Assembly: GCA_903951445.1 (NCBI GenBank)
Contig: CAJBBZ010000203.1
Span: 1-32,992 of the forward strand
From: an uncultured beta proteobacterium
GTDB taxonomy: Bacteria > Pseudomonadota > Gammaproteobacteria > Burkholderiales > Burkholderiaceae_C
Length of the DNA: 32,992 nucleotides
Direction of reading: 5' to 3'
The translations under genes were made by a program, and so were the position numbers. Below the pieces are notes generated by a model. That model was given only the letters and a program-made list of their open reading frames with translations, was not told the origin of the DNA and ran no database searches. Within the stretch, counting starts at the first letter, position 1. Every line of letters starts with the position of its first letter. Shown in pieces: positions 25,270 to 32,992 of the stretch.

Positions 25270-26865
25270 TCAAGTACTGGCAGCGATCAAGGTCTTGGTG
25301 TAGGGGTGTTGCGAGTCATTGAGCACCGCGTCGGTGGCACCCATTTCGACCACCTGTCCATCTTTCATCACCAAGACCTCATGGGCCATCGCCCGAATCA
25401 CCGCCACATCGTGGGTGATCAGCAAGTAACTTAAGCCCCGCTGGCGCTGTAAGCCCTGCAGCAAGCTCAGAACTTGTTTTTGGATCGTCACGTCTAGCGC
25501 GCTGGTGGGTTCATCGAGTACCAGCAAGCGCGGATCGACAATCAGGGCCCGCGCAATCGCTACGCGCTGGCGCTGTCCCCCCGAAAACTCGTGTGGGTAG
25601 CGCGCCAGCAAGTTGGGAAACTGCTCCTCGGTCAAGCCCACCTCGGCCAGCGTTTGCAACACGCGCTGTTGGCGCTGCGCAGGGCCTAATTCGGTGTGGT
25701 GTACCAGCAGGCCTTCGCCCACTATTTCTGCTACCGTCATGCGCGGTGAGAGCGATGAAAATGGGTCTTGAAAGACTACCTGCATGGAGCGACGCAGTCG
25801 CTGGTCGGACAACTTATCTTTGCCCCAGCCTTGGCCATCAAAGCTTATCTTCCCACACTGCGGATGCAAGCCAAGCACTGCCAGCGCAAGGCTGGACTTG
25901 CCCGACCCGGATTCACCAATGACGCCTAAGGTGCGCCCCATACCAATCGAAAAACTAGCCTGGTGCACCGCCGTAAAACTGCCTTTTTTAAACCAACCGC
26001 GCCAGCCTGGCAGCGGCACCGGGTAATCCACCTTCACGTCCTTGGCCTCCAGCAAAGCGGTACCTGCACTCGCGGCCGCTTCTAGTGGGTCCCGGCTGGG
26101 CGTGCTGTCAATCAGCTTGCGGGTGTAGGCGTGCTGGGCATGCGCAAAAACTTCCGCAACACTGCCAGACTCCACCAGATGTCCGTTCTCCATCACCGCT
26201 ACCCGATCGGCAAATTTGCGCACCAAATTCAGGTCATGGGTAATCATCAAAACCGCCATGCCGGTTTCACGCTGTAGGTCTTGGAGTAAATCCAAAATTT
26301 GCGCTCGTACGGACACGTCTAAGGCGGTGGTGGGCTCATCGGCAAGCAACAGACGCGGTTTACAGGCCAAGGCCATGGCGATCATGGCGCGTTGTCGCTG
26401 ACCGCCCGATAACTGGTGCGGGAATGCATTAGCCCGCCGTGCAGGCTCCGGCATGCCAGTCTTTTCCAACAATTCAATCGTCGCTTTAGCCGCTTGCGCG
26501 GCGTTGAGCCCGAGTTTGAGTTGGACTACTTCGGCAATTTGATTGCCAATGGAGAAGAGCGGATTCAAGGCCGTCATCGGCTCTTGGAAAATCATGGCAA
26601 TTTCTTGCCCTCGGACGGCGCGCATCGCTTTTTCTGACAGCGAGAAAAGATCATTAGTTCCGCTGGCACCATTGAATTTAGCGGTGCCAGAGCAACGCCC
26701 GTTGCCCAACAGGCCTAAGAGACTGAGCGCGGTAACCGTCTTGCCCGAACCCGATTCGCCCACCAGGGCCAGTTTTTCTCCAGGGGCAATGGAGAAGTCG
26801 ATGCCTTTGACCACCTCTTTGTTGCCAAAGTGGACCCGCATATTGGAGACGCTCAGCAGTGTCAT
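25270..26865 (-). CDS. yejF: Peptide ABC transporter ATPase YejF (two fused ATPase domains)
   Basis: A 531-residue protein with two complete ABC domains in tandem, which is typical of YejF. Walker A sequences are GESGSGKT (36-43) and GESGSGKS (about 315-322). The signatures are LSGGQRQRAMIAMAL and FSGGQRQRVAIARAL, and both Walker B segments (LLLADEP, LLVLDEP) and both switch-His segments (ITHDLN, ITHDVA) are present. It energises the YejB/YejE peptide permease at the inner membrane. E. coli YejABEF imports peptides and the antibiotic microcin C. It overlaps yejE by 4 bp and ends the operon. Confidence 0.93.
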   Translation of the reverse strand: MTLLSVSNMRVHFGNKEVVKGIDFSIAPGEKLALVGESGSGKTVTALSLLGLLGNGRCSGTAKFNGASGTNDLFSLSEKAMRAVRGQEIAMIFQEPMTALNPLFSIGNQIAEVVQLKLGLNAAQAAKATIELLEKTGMPEPARRANAFPHQLSGGQRQRAMIAMALACKPRLLLADEPTTALDVSVRAQILDLLQDLQRETGMAVLMITHDLNLVRKFADRVAVMENGHLVESGSVAEVFAHAQHAYTRKLIDSTPSRDPLEAAASAGTALLEAKDVKVDYPVPLPGWRGWFKKGSFTAVHQASFSIGMGRTLGVIGESGSGKSSLALAVLGLHPQCGKISFDGQGWGKDKLSDQRLRRSMQVVFQDPFSSLSPRMTVAEIVGEGLLVHHTELGPAQRQQRVLQTLAEVGLTEEQFPNLLARYPHEFSGGQRQRVAIARALIVDPRLLVLDEPTSALDVTIQKQVLSLLQGLQRQRGLSYLLITHDVAVIRAMAHEVLVMKDGQVVEMGATDAVLNDSQHPYTKTLIAAST

Positions 26866-27926
26866 TGCGGCTCTCCCGCAGGAGCGTCTTGATCTGCCTT
26901 GCGCGGATCAAGCGCATCGCGCAGCGCATCACCCATAAAAGTCAGCAGCAACAAAGTGATTACCAACACCAAAAAAGTGAAAACTGATATCCACCAGGCA
27001 TCAATGCTGATTTTGCCTTGAAGCAAGAGCTCGCCTAAAGACGGCGTACCCGGTGGCACGCCCAGTCCGAGAAAGTCCAGCGAGGTCAGGGCGAGAATCG
27101 CACCGCTCATACGAAACGGTAAAAAGGTGACCACGGGCGTCATGCTGTTGGGCAAAACATGCTTGGTAATAATGCGCCAATTACTCACACCCAAGGCGCG
27201 TGCAGCCCGCACATAGTCCAATTGACGGTTGCGCAAAAACTCGGCGCGCACATAGTCGGAAAGCCCCATCCAGCCAAACAAACTCAGCAATACCAGCAAT
27301 AGCCCAATGCTGGGGGCAAAGACGGCGCTAAAAATAATGAGCAAGTAGAGCTCGGGCATCGATCCCCAAATTTCGATAAAACGCTGAAATGCCAGATCGG
27401 TGCGACCCCCGAAAAATCCCTGGATTGCGCCGGTGATGATTCCCAATAAAGTCCCGCTGATCGTCAGGGCCAGCGCGAAAAGCACACTCACACGGAAACC
27501 GTAAATCAGCTGGGCCAGTAAGTCTCTCCCACGGTCATCAGTCCCCAACATATTGTCTTTGGTGGGGCGCGAAGGATTCGGTTCTTTCGCAAAATAATTG
27601 AGCGTTTTGTAGCCATAGGGATTGGGAGCGAAGACTGCCCAGTTCCCCTCTTTTGCAAGCGTCTCGCGTATAAATGGATCGAGGTAATCAGTGGGGGTAT
27701 CGAAATCGCCCCCAAATGTTTTTTCTGGATATTCGTGCAGCACTGGGAAATAGGTTTGCCCCTGGTAGCGGACGATCAGCGGGCGGTCGTTGGAGATCAG
27801 CTCAGCGCACAAACTCAGCGCCACCATGCAGCAAAAAATAAGCAAGCTCCAGTAGCCTACTTTGTTGCGTTTAAAGCGCAACCATGCGCGGCGCCCCGGC
27901 GAGAGGCTGAGTGTGGCGGTTTGCAT
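26862..27926 (-). CDS. yejE: Peptide ABC transporter permease YejE
   Basis: A 354-residue permease of the OppC/YejE type. The long periplasmic loop after the first helix (SNDRPLIVRYQGQTYFPVLHEYPEKTFGG) is the hallmark of YejE, followed by NMLGTDDRGRDLLAQLIYGFRVS and the EAA loop YVRAARALGVSNWR. The start is the ATG at 27926, which aligns with E. coli YejE. The frame is open upstream to a TTG at 27965 that would overlap the yejB stop, with a GTG between; no start has a clear Shine-Dalgarno. It pairs with YejB. Confidence 0.92.
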   Translation of the reverse strand: MQTATLSLSPGRRAWLRFKRNKVGYWSLLIFCCMVALSLCAELISNDRPLIVRYQGQTYFPVLHEYPEKTFGGDFDTPTDYLDPFIRETLAKEGNWAVFAPNPYGYKTLNYFAKEPNPSRPTKDNMLGTDDRGRDLLAQLIYGFRVSVLFALALTISGTLLGIITGAIQGFFGGRTDLAFQRFIEIWGSMPELYLLIIFSAVFAPSIGLLLVLLSLFGWMGLSDYVRAEFLRNRQLDYVRAARALGVSNWRIITKHVLPNSMTPVVTFLPFRMSGAILALTSLDFLGLGVPPGTPSLGELLLQGKISIDAWWISVFTFLVLVITLLLLTFMGDALRDALDPRKADQDAPAGEPQ

Positions 27927-27957
27927 GGCTGTGGGGCTCACTTGTCGCACCTGCCGT

Positions 27958-28983
27958 TCAATCAAAGCGCACGCGCGGGTCTACCCACACGTAGCACAGG
28001 TCTGAAATTAACTTGGTGACCAGCCCGATCAGGGTGAAGAGGTACAAAGTACCTAGTACGACTGGGTAATCACGCCGAATTACGCTCTCAAAGCTGAGCA
28101 AGCCCAAGCCATCGAGAGAGAACAAGGTTTCAATCAGCAGTGAGCCGGTAAAAAACGCACCGACAAAGGCCGCTGGGAAATGGGTCACGATCGGAATCAA
28201 GGCGTTGCGCATGACATGCTTCCAGAGTACCTGGCGCTCGGCAAGGCCTTTGGCGCGTGCTGTGACTACATACTGCTTGCGAATTTCTTCTAGAAATGCG
28301 TTTTTGGTCAACATGGTAGTAACCGCAAAACTGCCTAACACCATGGACGTAACTGGCAACGCGATATGCCAAAGGTAATCCACGATACGCGCGCCCCAAG
28401 TTAATTCTTCCCAATTGCTGGAGGTCAATCCACGCAGGGGAAACCATTGCAATTGCCCCCCGAAAACAACCAGCAACACCACGCCCAACACAAAGCCGGG
28501 TATCGCATAACCGAGCAGGACGAGCACGCTCGTGACCATATCGAACCGGGTACCGGCACGCACCGCTTTGGCGATACCCAGTGGTACCGCCACCAGGTAG
28601 CTGATGAAAAAAGTCCAGAGGCCCAGGCTGATCGATACCGGTAGCTTCTCAATAATTAAGGTACTGACATCCTTGTTTTGGAAAAAACTTTTACCCAAAT
28701 CAAAGCGCGCAAATTGCCCGATCATCTGAATAAAGCGCTCGCTCGGTGGTTTGTCAAATCCGTAGAGCGCTTTGATTTGCTCTAAGCGCTTGGTATCAAC
28801 CCCTTGCGATCCACGGTATGACATACCGGCGCCTTCGCCCCCGGGAGCGCCCGCCTTGGCCTCTGCCAAGTATTGCTCTACCGGCCCGCCCGGTACAAAC
28901 TGAATTACCGCAAAGGTGACCAACAACACGCCCAGCAACGTGGGGATCATTAATAAAATGCGCTTAAAAATATATTGAAACAT
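27958..28983 (-). CDS. yejB: Peptide ABC transporter permease YejB
   Basis: A 341-residue permease of the OppB/YejB type: MFQYIFKRILLMIPTLLGVLLVTF, then FVPGGPVEQYLAE, the YejB-typical insertion before LEQIKALYGFDKPPSERF, and the EAA loop RKQYVVTARAKGLAERQ. The ATG at 28983 starts 2 bp after the yejA stop. An in-frame ATG at 29016 inside yejA gives an extra MGGTNLVGEIT that is not typical, so I rejected it. Confidence 0.93.
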   Translation of the reverse strand: MFQYIFKRILLMIPTLLGVLLVTFAVIQFVPGGPVEQYLAEAKAGAPGGEGAGMSYRGSQGVDTKRLEQIKALYGFDKPPSERFIQMIGQFARFDLGKSFFQNKDVSTLIIEKLPVSISLGLWTFFISYLVAVPLGIAKAVRAGTRFDMVTSVLVLLGYAIPGFVLGVVLLVVFGGQLQWFPLRGLTSSNWEELTWGARIVDYLWHIALPVTSMVLGSFAVTTMLTKNAFLEEIRKQYVVTARAKGLAERQVLWKHVMRNALIPIVTHFPAAFVGAFFTGSLLIETLFSLDGLGLLSFESVIRRDYPVVLGTLYLFTLIGLVTKLISDLCYVWVDPRVRFD

Positions 28984-28985
28984 AG

Positions 28986-30785
28986 TTATTTCGCCCACCA
29001 AGTTCGTACCGCCCACAATTCATTGGCTGCATAGGGGGGCATGCTAGGAGGAAGTCCCAAGCGCCGGGCGCTGTACACAATGCGATGCGTACCGGCAGTC
29101 CATTCCGGGACGAATATATGGCTGTGTGCGATCACGCGCTCCAGCGCACGGCAAGCATTTAACATTTGTCCTTTAGTTTTTGCACTGGTTAAACGTTCCA
29201 GAAGGGAATCGACGGCCGGATTTTTTATTCCGGTTAAATTCCCAGAGTCTTCGGTATCAGCTGCTTTGCTGCCGAATAAATCCACATAGTCCTGTCCCGG
29301 GTTGTTGGTTCCCCCGTAGGCAATGGAGACCATGTCAAATTGAAATTTCTGCAACCTCTCTTGGTACAAGGAAAAGTCAACAGGCCTGAATCGCATTTCA
29401 ATGCCTATTTTTTCCAGATTGCGTACCCAGGGCGCGGTCAACCTGGCGGAACCTTCGTTGCTATCGAGGAATTCAATGCGAAAGATTTCCCCCTTGTCAT
29501 TTCGTAATTTGCCATCGCGTACTTCCCAGCCGGCTTCTTTCAGCAAGACGAGGGCCCGGCGCAAATTGCCACGCAAAGACGCGTCCCCGTCGGTGCGCGG
29601 CGGCTTGGCCATGGGGCCAAAGCTAGCAGCAGGAATTTGCTTGCGCCAGGGCTCCAGCAATGCCAACTCTTCGACAGAAGGCGTGCCTGTTGCCTGGCAG
29701 TCGGTATTGCCGAACAGCCCGACCACGCGCTGATAGGCGCCATAAAACATCTGGCGGTTCATCCATTCGTAGTCCAGGGCCAGGCCAATGGCCTCGCGCA
29801 CCCGTACATCCTGAAATAGCGGACGCCGGGTGTTGAACACAAAGCTTTGAAAGCCAGTGGGCAGGCGGTGCTTGAATTCGGTCTTGACCAACTCGCCGCT
29901 GTCAAAGCGCTTGCCGTTCACCCTGCGAGCCCAGTCGCCTGCGGAGAAAAACCGCATCAGATCAAATTCACCGGCCTTGACCGCTTCAAGCTTTGCGGTG
30001 TTGTCCTTATAAATTTTCACCGTGACGCGGTCAAAATTAGCAGTGCCTTTGCGTACATTGAGATCTTTGGCCCAATAACCGGGGTCGCGCACATAGGTGA
30101 TGTCTTTGCCGAACTTGACAGGCCCGATTTTGTAGGGCCCGCTGCCAATTGGGTGATCCATCACTATTTTGTCGAAGGATTTAGGCCTGCCATTTTCTAC
30201 ACCCCAATTGCGGCTGAAAATTGCCATCGTGCCTACCGTGAGCGGCATTTCACGGTTGGCGCGACTAAACCGGAATCGAACGGTACGGTCGTCGACGACA
30301 TCCACCCCCGCCAGATCGGTGAGTACGGTTTTAAAGGCAGGTGAAGTATGTGGCCCCAGATAAGTGTCAAAACTGAACTTCACATCTGCAGCGAGTACGG
30401 GGTCGCCGTTATGAAAACGTGCGGCTGGATCCAGCTTGAACACCACGGAAAGCAAGTCTGGCGCTGCCTCTACGTTTTTTGCCAGCAGCGCATAGGCGGA
30501 ATCGGTCTCGTCTTGGGAGGGAGCCAGCAAGGTATCGAACATGAGGTCGGCCATGTAGGCCGGCGCACTTCCCTTGATGGTGAATGGATTGAACTTATCA
30601 AAAGTCGAAAGCCTTAAACCGCTGACCATACGTAATTCACCGCCCTTTGGGGCTTGGGGGTTTACATAGTCGAAGTGGCTGAAGTTTTCTGGGTACTTGA
30701 GATCTCCCCAGAGTGCATATCCGTGGCCCGCCCAAACGGGAATGCTTAGTAAGAGTGAAAGAATGCCGAACAGAAGGCTGCGCAT
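28986..30785 (-). CDS. yejA: Peptide-binding periplasmic protein YejA
   Basis: A 599-residue solute-binding protein of family 5 that captures peptides for YejBEF. A signal peptide spans residues 1-19 (VWA|GHG). The mature protein opens with GHGYALWGDLKYPENFSHFDYVNP and then APKGGELRM, typical of YejA. LDPAARFHNGDPVLAADVKFSFDTY is the conserved helical segment, and FDMVSIAYGGTNNPGQDYVDLFGSK is near the end. No clear ribosome-binding sequence precedes the ATG. It is the first gene of yejABEF, in the E. coli order. Confidence 0.93.
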   Translation of the reverse strand: MRSLLFGILSLLLSIPVWAGHGYALWGDLKYPENFSHFDYVNPQAPKGGELRMVSGLRLSTFDKFNPFTIKGSAPAYMADLMFDTLLAPSQDETDSAYALLAKNVEAAPDLLSVVFKLDPAARFHNGDPVLAADVKFSFDTYLGPHTSPAFKTVLTDLAGVDVVDDRTVRFRFSRANREMPLTVGTMAIFSRNWGVENGRPKSFDKIVMDHPIGSGPYKIGPVKFGKDITYVRDPGYWAKDLNVRKGTANFDRVTVKIYKDNTAKLEAVKAGEFDLMRFFSAGDWARRVNGKRFDSGELVKTEFKHRLPTGFQSFVFNTRRPLFQDVRVREAIGLALDYEWMNRQMFYGAYQRVVGLFGNTDCQATGTPSVEELALLEPWRKQIPAASFGPMAKPPRTDGDASLRGNLRRALVLLKEAGWEVRDGKLRNDKGEIFRIEFLDSNEGSARLTAPWVRNLEKIGIEMRFRPVDFSLYQERLQKFQFDMVSIAYGGTNNPGQDYVDLFGSKAADTEDSGNLTGIKNPAVDSLLERLTSAKTKGQMLNACRALERVIAHSHIFVPEWTAGTHRIVYSARRLGLPPSMPPYAANELWAVRTWWAK

Positions 30786-31130
30786 GGACTAAGGGTAAAC
30801 CCAGATAGAGAAATTTTTAAAGTAGCAATTACAAACGTTGCAAGTATTCACCAAAAGATAGGCCGAGCCAACTTGGAAGTCCTTTTGGGGAACCTACATT
30901 TGCTGAAAAACCCTTATTCAACACCACTTTATTTGATTTTTTTGCTTAAGGCAAGCGTTTGCGGTGTGCATGAGCCACTGGTTCGACTTTTCCTGCCCGC
31001 CAAAAGCGTGCGACAAAGGCCATGTGAAGTCGGCCACATCAGACAAAGCGGCCTGCGTAATTTGATCGTTCAATAGCAGGCAATATTTGTATCCAGCTAT
31101 CCCCTGCAATACCTGGGGCGCTCGGTAGGC
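30786..31130. other. Gene-free gap upstream of yejA
   Basis: A 345-bp stretch between the DUF4243 gene stop and the yejA start, on the 5' side of yejA. I see no convincing gene. One small open frame on the minus strand (30918-31109) has no recognisable product. The region next to yejA is AT-rich and must hold its promoter; on the minus strand a TTGCAA lies 17 bp from TTAAAA, a poor match. A CCCC/GGGG pair at 31101-31118 (10-base loop) could be a weak 3' structure for the upstream gene. Confidence 0.5.
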
Positions 31131-32099
31131 TTAAGTGCCCGAAGTTTGTACTGCGCGTGTCGCCGCGCTTTGCCACCATCCGTTGCGTCCATAGACTTTG
31201 GCGGTTTGGTGGCAGCAGTCCACTAAGGTGATGGTACGTACATCGCGGCTTTTGCGGGCTTGGCGCAGCAGTTCGGGCCAGGGCAGGGCAGTCGGCGCTT
31301 TGCCAAGTTGCAGGTCGGCCACAGCCACGGTGGCGGCAAAGTCCTGCCAATAACTGCGTAGTGCCAACGCGGGTTCATCCATATGCAGCAGGATACGGCG
31401 CATGGCGTCGGCACTGGTCACCAAGGCTAGTGCGGCCGCATTGCCGCTGCAGGCATAGGCCTGGGCGGCCAGGTTGGCCAGTTGCTCCAGCGTGGTGGGC
31501 CCGGTATGCAAAGCGCTTGCTGCACGCAGCAATGACGGGGCATTGGCCGCGTGGTGCATGGCCTCTGTCCAGTCGCTATGTTTGCTTGCCACACGCGGCA
31601 GTTGCGCTAGAACTTGTTGTACTTCGGAAGCTGCGGGCGCTGGGGCTGCAGGCAACTGCGCGCGCGCTTGCCAATTGCAGGCCCAGGCGGCCAGGGCATC
31701 GGCTATTTCGTGGTGGTGGCGGCACTCCACCGCATACGCTGTGCGTAACAAGCCGTCAAAGCCCGCCGCGCCGCACGACAAGGTCAGGCGCGGCAAGGCT
31801 TGCGACAGCACACTGCCAGCTCCCTCGTAGGCCAGCCACTGGAAGAATAAATCGCGGTATTGGGGCCATGCACTGGCCTGTCCCAAAGCGTAGGCCCAGG
31901 GCTCACCGGCGGGCCAGGCTTGCCAGCCGGGGCTGGCTTGCAGTTGCGGGTCGTAGGTTTGCACAAAGGCCGTCAAATCCTTGGCCTTGGCTTTCATGCG
32001 CGCCAAAGCATAGAGGGCCGGTGCGCGCATCGTGCATCGGTCCGCTTGGTCAAAGGCGGCAAATTGTGCGCAGGAATTGAGTAGGTCAATAGTAAGCAT
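31131..32099 (-). CDS. Questin oxidase-like (DUF4243) protein
   Basis: A 322-residue protein that I assign, with moderate confidence, to the questin oxidase/DUF4243 family. The basis is the FDGLLRTAYAVECRHHHEIADALAAWACNW segment and the later VTSADAMRRILLHMDEPALALRSYW block. Fungal questin oxidase cleaves an anthraquinone ring by Baeyer-Villiger chemistry; bacterial members are mostly uncharacterised. It is predicted to be cytoplasmic, without a signal peptide, and rich in His and Trp. The start ATG is at 32099. It lies 142 bp downstream of the small HMA-like gene on the same strand, so a link to the cytochrome pair is possible but unproven. Confidence 0.6.
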   Translation of the reverse strand: MLTIDLLNSCAQFAAFDQADRCTMRAPALYALARMKAKAKDLTAFVQTYDPQLQASPGWQAWPAGEPWAYALGQASAWPQYRDLFFQWLAYEGAGSVLSQALPRLTLSCGAAGFDGLLRTAYAVECRHHHEIADALAAWACNWQARAQLPAAPAPAASEVQQVLAQLPRVASKHSDWTEAMHHAANAPSLLRAASALHTGPTTLEQLANLAAQAYACSGNAAALALVTSADAMRRILLHMDEPALALRSYWQDFAATVAVADLQLGKAPTALPWPELLRQARKSRDVRTITLVDCCHQTAKVYGRNGWWQSAATRAVQTSGT

Positions 32100-32174
32100 G
32101 GTGGCAGAGATTCCTGGAAGAGCAGGGACTGTGCCTCCATGGTAACGCTTCGCGGCGACTCCATGGCTCGCAGC

Positions 32175-32194
32175 AGCGCCGGCCCAGCGGCGCT
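32175..32194. other. GC-rich hairpin between DUF4243 and the HMA-like gene
   Basis: The stem AGCGCCG/CGGCGCT (7 bp) with a 6-base loop in the 142-bp gap. There is no T-run. It could end or stabilise the upstream minus-strand transcript. Confidence 0.35.
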
Positions 32195-32241
32195 ACTACC
32201 CCCATGCGCTCGCGGTCGAGTGCAAAGACGCAATCGTCCGA

Positions 32242-32637
32242 TTACATGGGCAGCGAACTGGCAGTCAATCCCTTGGCCGCCAGTTTGCTTTGCAAGGCTT
32301 TTTCCAGATCGGCCGCGCGGGTGCGCTGCGGGTCGTAGGCCAGGGCAATGGTGGGCGGGTCCATGGATACGCGCACGCTGTTCGCGACTACGCCTGGCAC
32401 AGCGCCCAGGGCTTTGAGCAGCCACTGGCGCGTGGCGGCGGTGCGGTCTACCGGCCCGTCCCACACCAGGTACATCATGGTTTGCTTATGCTGCTTACTG
32501 TGTTCTACCAAGGCGTGGTCATAGACCGAGGCGACCCGATCCTCCAGGCAATGACCGCAGGCCATTGCCGCAGGTGCGATAGCGCTCAGGGCGCAGGTCA
32601 GCAGGACCTGGCGCCAGGGGCTGCATGCGTAGCTCAA
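32242..32637 (-). CDS. Small exported HMA-like protein with N-terminal CGHC
   Basis: A 131-residue protein of no family I can name. Residues 1-26 form a signal peptide (WRQVLLTCALSAIAPAAMA), after which the mature part begins CGHC (27-30). A His-rich segment HALVEHSKQHKQ (41-52) follows. From about residue 53 the pattern fits a heavy-metal-associated (HMA) fold: strand MMYLVWDG, helix RQWLLKALGAV, PGVVANSVRVSM, IALAYDPQRTRAADLEKAL. The loop that normally carries the metal-binding CxxC has PVDRTA and no Cys. The start is TTG at 32637, overlapping the stop of the cytochrome gene (TTGA). Copper or other metal handling is an inference. Confidence 0.6.
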   Translation of the reverse strand: MSYACSPWRQVLLTCALSAIAPAAMACGHCLEDRVASVYDHALVEHSKQHKQTMMYLVWDGPVDRTAATRQWLLKALGAVPGVVANSVRVSMDPPTIALAYDPQRTRAADLEKALQSKLAAKGLTASSLPM

Positions 32638-32992
32638 TGCGCGCTTTCCGCTTTGGCCGCACCGGCTTTTTGGCTATCGGCCCAATGGAAGTAGGCGATG
32701 TATTGCGCAATCTCGGGCTTGCTCAGGCCTTGGTTCGGCATGGGGATGTTGTTGAACTCTTTGAGCATGGCTTTGGCCGCGGCGTCGGACTGCAGCATCT
32801 TTTCAGGTGCGGCCAGCCACTGCGCTAACCAATCATCTTTGCGTCGTTGCGTCACACCAGCCAGATCGGGGCCGAGTTTGTTACCTTGACCAATTGAATG
32901 GCAGGCCAGGCATTTGCTTTCAAACGCCAGTTTTCCCTGCATGATTTTTGGGTCGGTCGGTGCGCTGCTGGCCTCCATATTGTGGTGTTCCA
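32634..32992 (-). CDS. C-type cytochrome, N-terminus beyond the window
   Basis: A class I cytochrome c domain. The haem-binding CLACH, HSIGQGNKLGPDLAGV after it, and the Met-ligand segment NIPMPNQGLS are clear. The first in-frame ATG is at 32978, but the frame stays open with no stop to the window end (EHHN precedes it) and there is no signal peptide, so the real N terminus most likely lies outside. A periplasmic electron carrier, or the C-terminal domain of a larger protein, are both possible. The stop overlaps the TTG start of the HMA-like gene. Confidence 0.85.
   Translation of the reverse strand, partial: EHHNMEASSAPTDPKIMQGKLAFESKCLACHSIGQGNKLGPDLAGVTQRRKDDWLAQWLAAPEKMLQSDAAAKAMLKEFNNIPMPNQGLSKPEIAQYIAYFHWADSQKAGAAKAESAH

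Noticed and set aside
30918-31109. 63-codon minus-strand frame upstream of yejA
   Set aside because: TTG start, no recognisable domain, poor ribosome-binding sequence. It may be a remnant, but nothing supports a gene.

Overview
The window looks like a chromosomal segment of a betaproteobacterium, most likely Burkholderiales and close to Comamonadaceae. This rests on gene order (argF-argD-DUF3579-rpsT-murJ-sirB1, and purM divergent from an AI-2E-type permease, hda, HAD, pcnB, folK), on high-GC codon use in the housekeeping genes, and on the sequence character of Hda, PcnB and TonB. The genus is inferred. I see no tRNA, rRNA, CRISPR array, transposase or phage gene.

Layout: (1) 1-6.3 kb, core metabolism and envelope: argF (cut by the left edge) and argD on the minus strand; a DUF3579 protein and a flavin reductase-like protein on the plus strand; rpsT (minus); murJ and a SirB1-family protein (plus). 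(2) 6.3-12.3 kb, an energised outer-membrane import module: exbB-exbD-exbD-tonB on the minus strand, diverging from a 1026-residue Oar-like TonB-dependent receptor across an AT-rich, repeat-rich 402-bp gap. (3) 12.5-17.9 kb, a complete oppABCDF oligopeptide ABC transporter operon very similar in organisation and motifs to the enterobacterial one. (4) 18.1-24.8 kb, purM (minus), then AI-2E-family permease, hda, HAD phosphatase, pcnB, folK and an alpha/beta-hydrolase-fold protein (plus). (5) 24.9-25.2 kb, a small dual-CDGSH iron-sulphur protein. (6) 25.3-30.8 kb, a second peptide ABC transporter, yejABEF, on the minus strand. (7) 31.1-33.0 kb, a questin-oxidase-like/DUF4243 protein, a small exported HMA-like protein with an N-terminal CGHC, and the end of a c-type cytochrome that runs off the right edge.

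Regions 2 and 3 together offer the main biological idea. An outer-membrane receptor with a carboxypeptidase-like regulatory domain, its TonB/ExbB/ExbD motor and an inner-membrane peptide importer lie side by side, which suggests a peptide-uptake route across both membranes. A second peptide importer (Yej) lies about 7 kb further on. The receptor gene and its upstream gap are visibly more AT-rich than the flanking housekeeping genes, so that part may have been acquired.

The least familiar piece is at the right edge. There an HMA-like small exported protein, whose cysteine pair sits at the mature N terminus instead of the usual metal-binding loop, is translationally coupled (TTGA) to a c-type cytochrome. 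An alpha/beta-hydrolase-fold protein after folK appears to lack its catalytic histidine. All family calls come from reading the sequence; no database search was possible.
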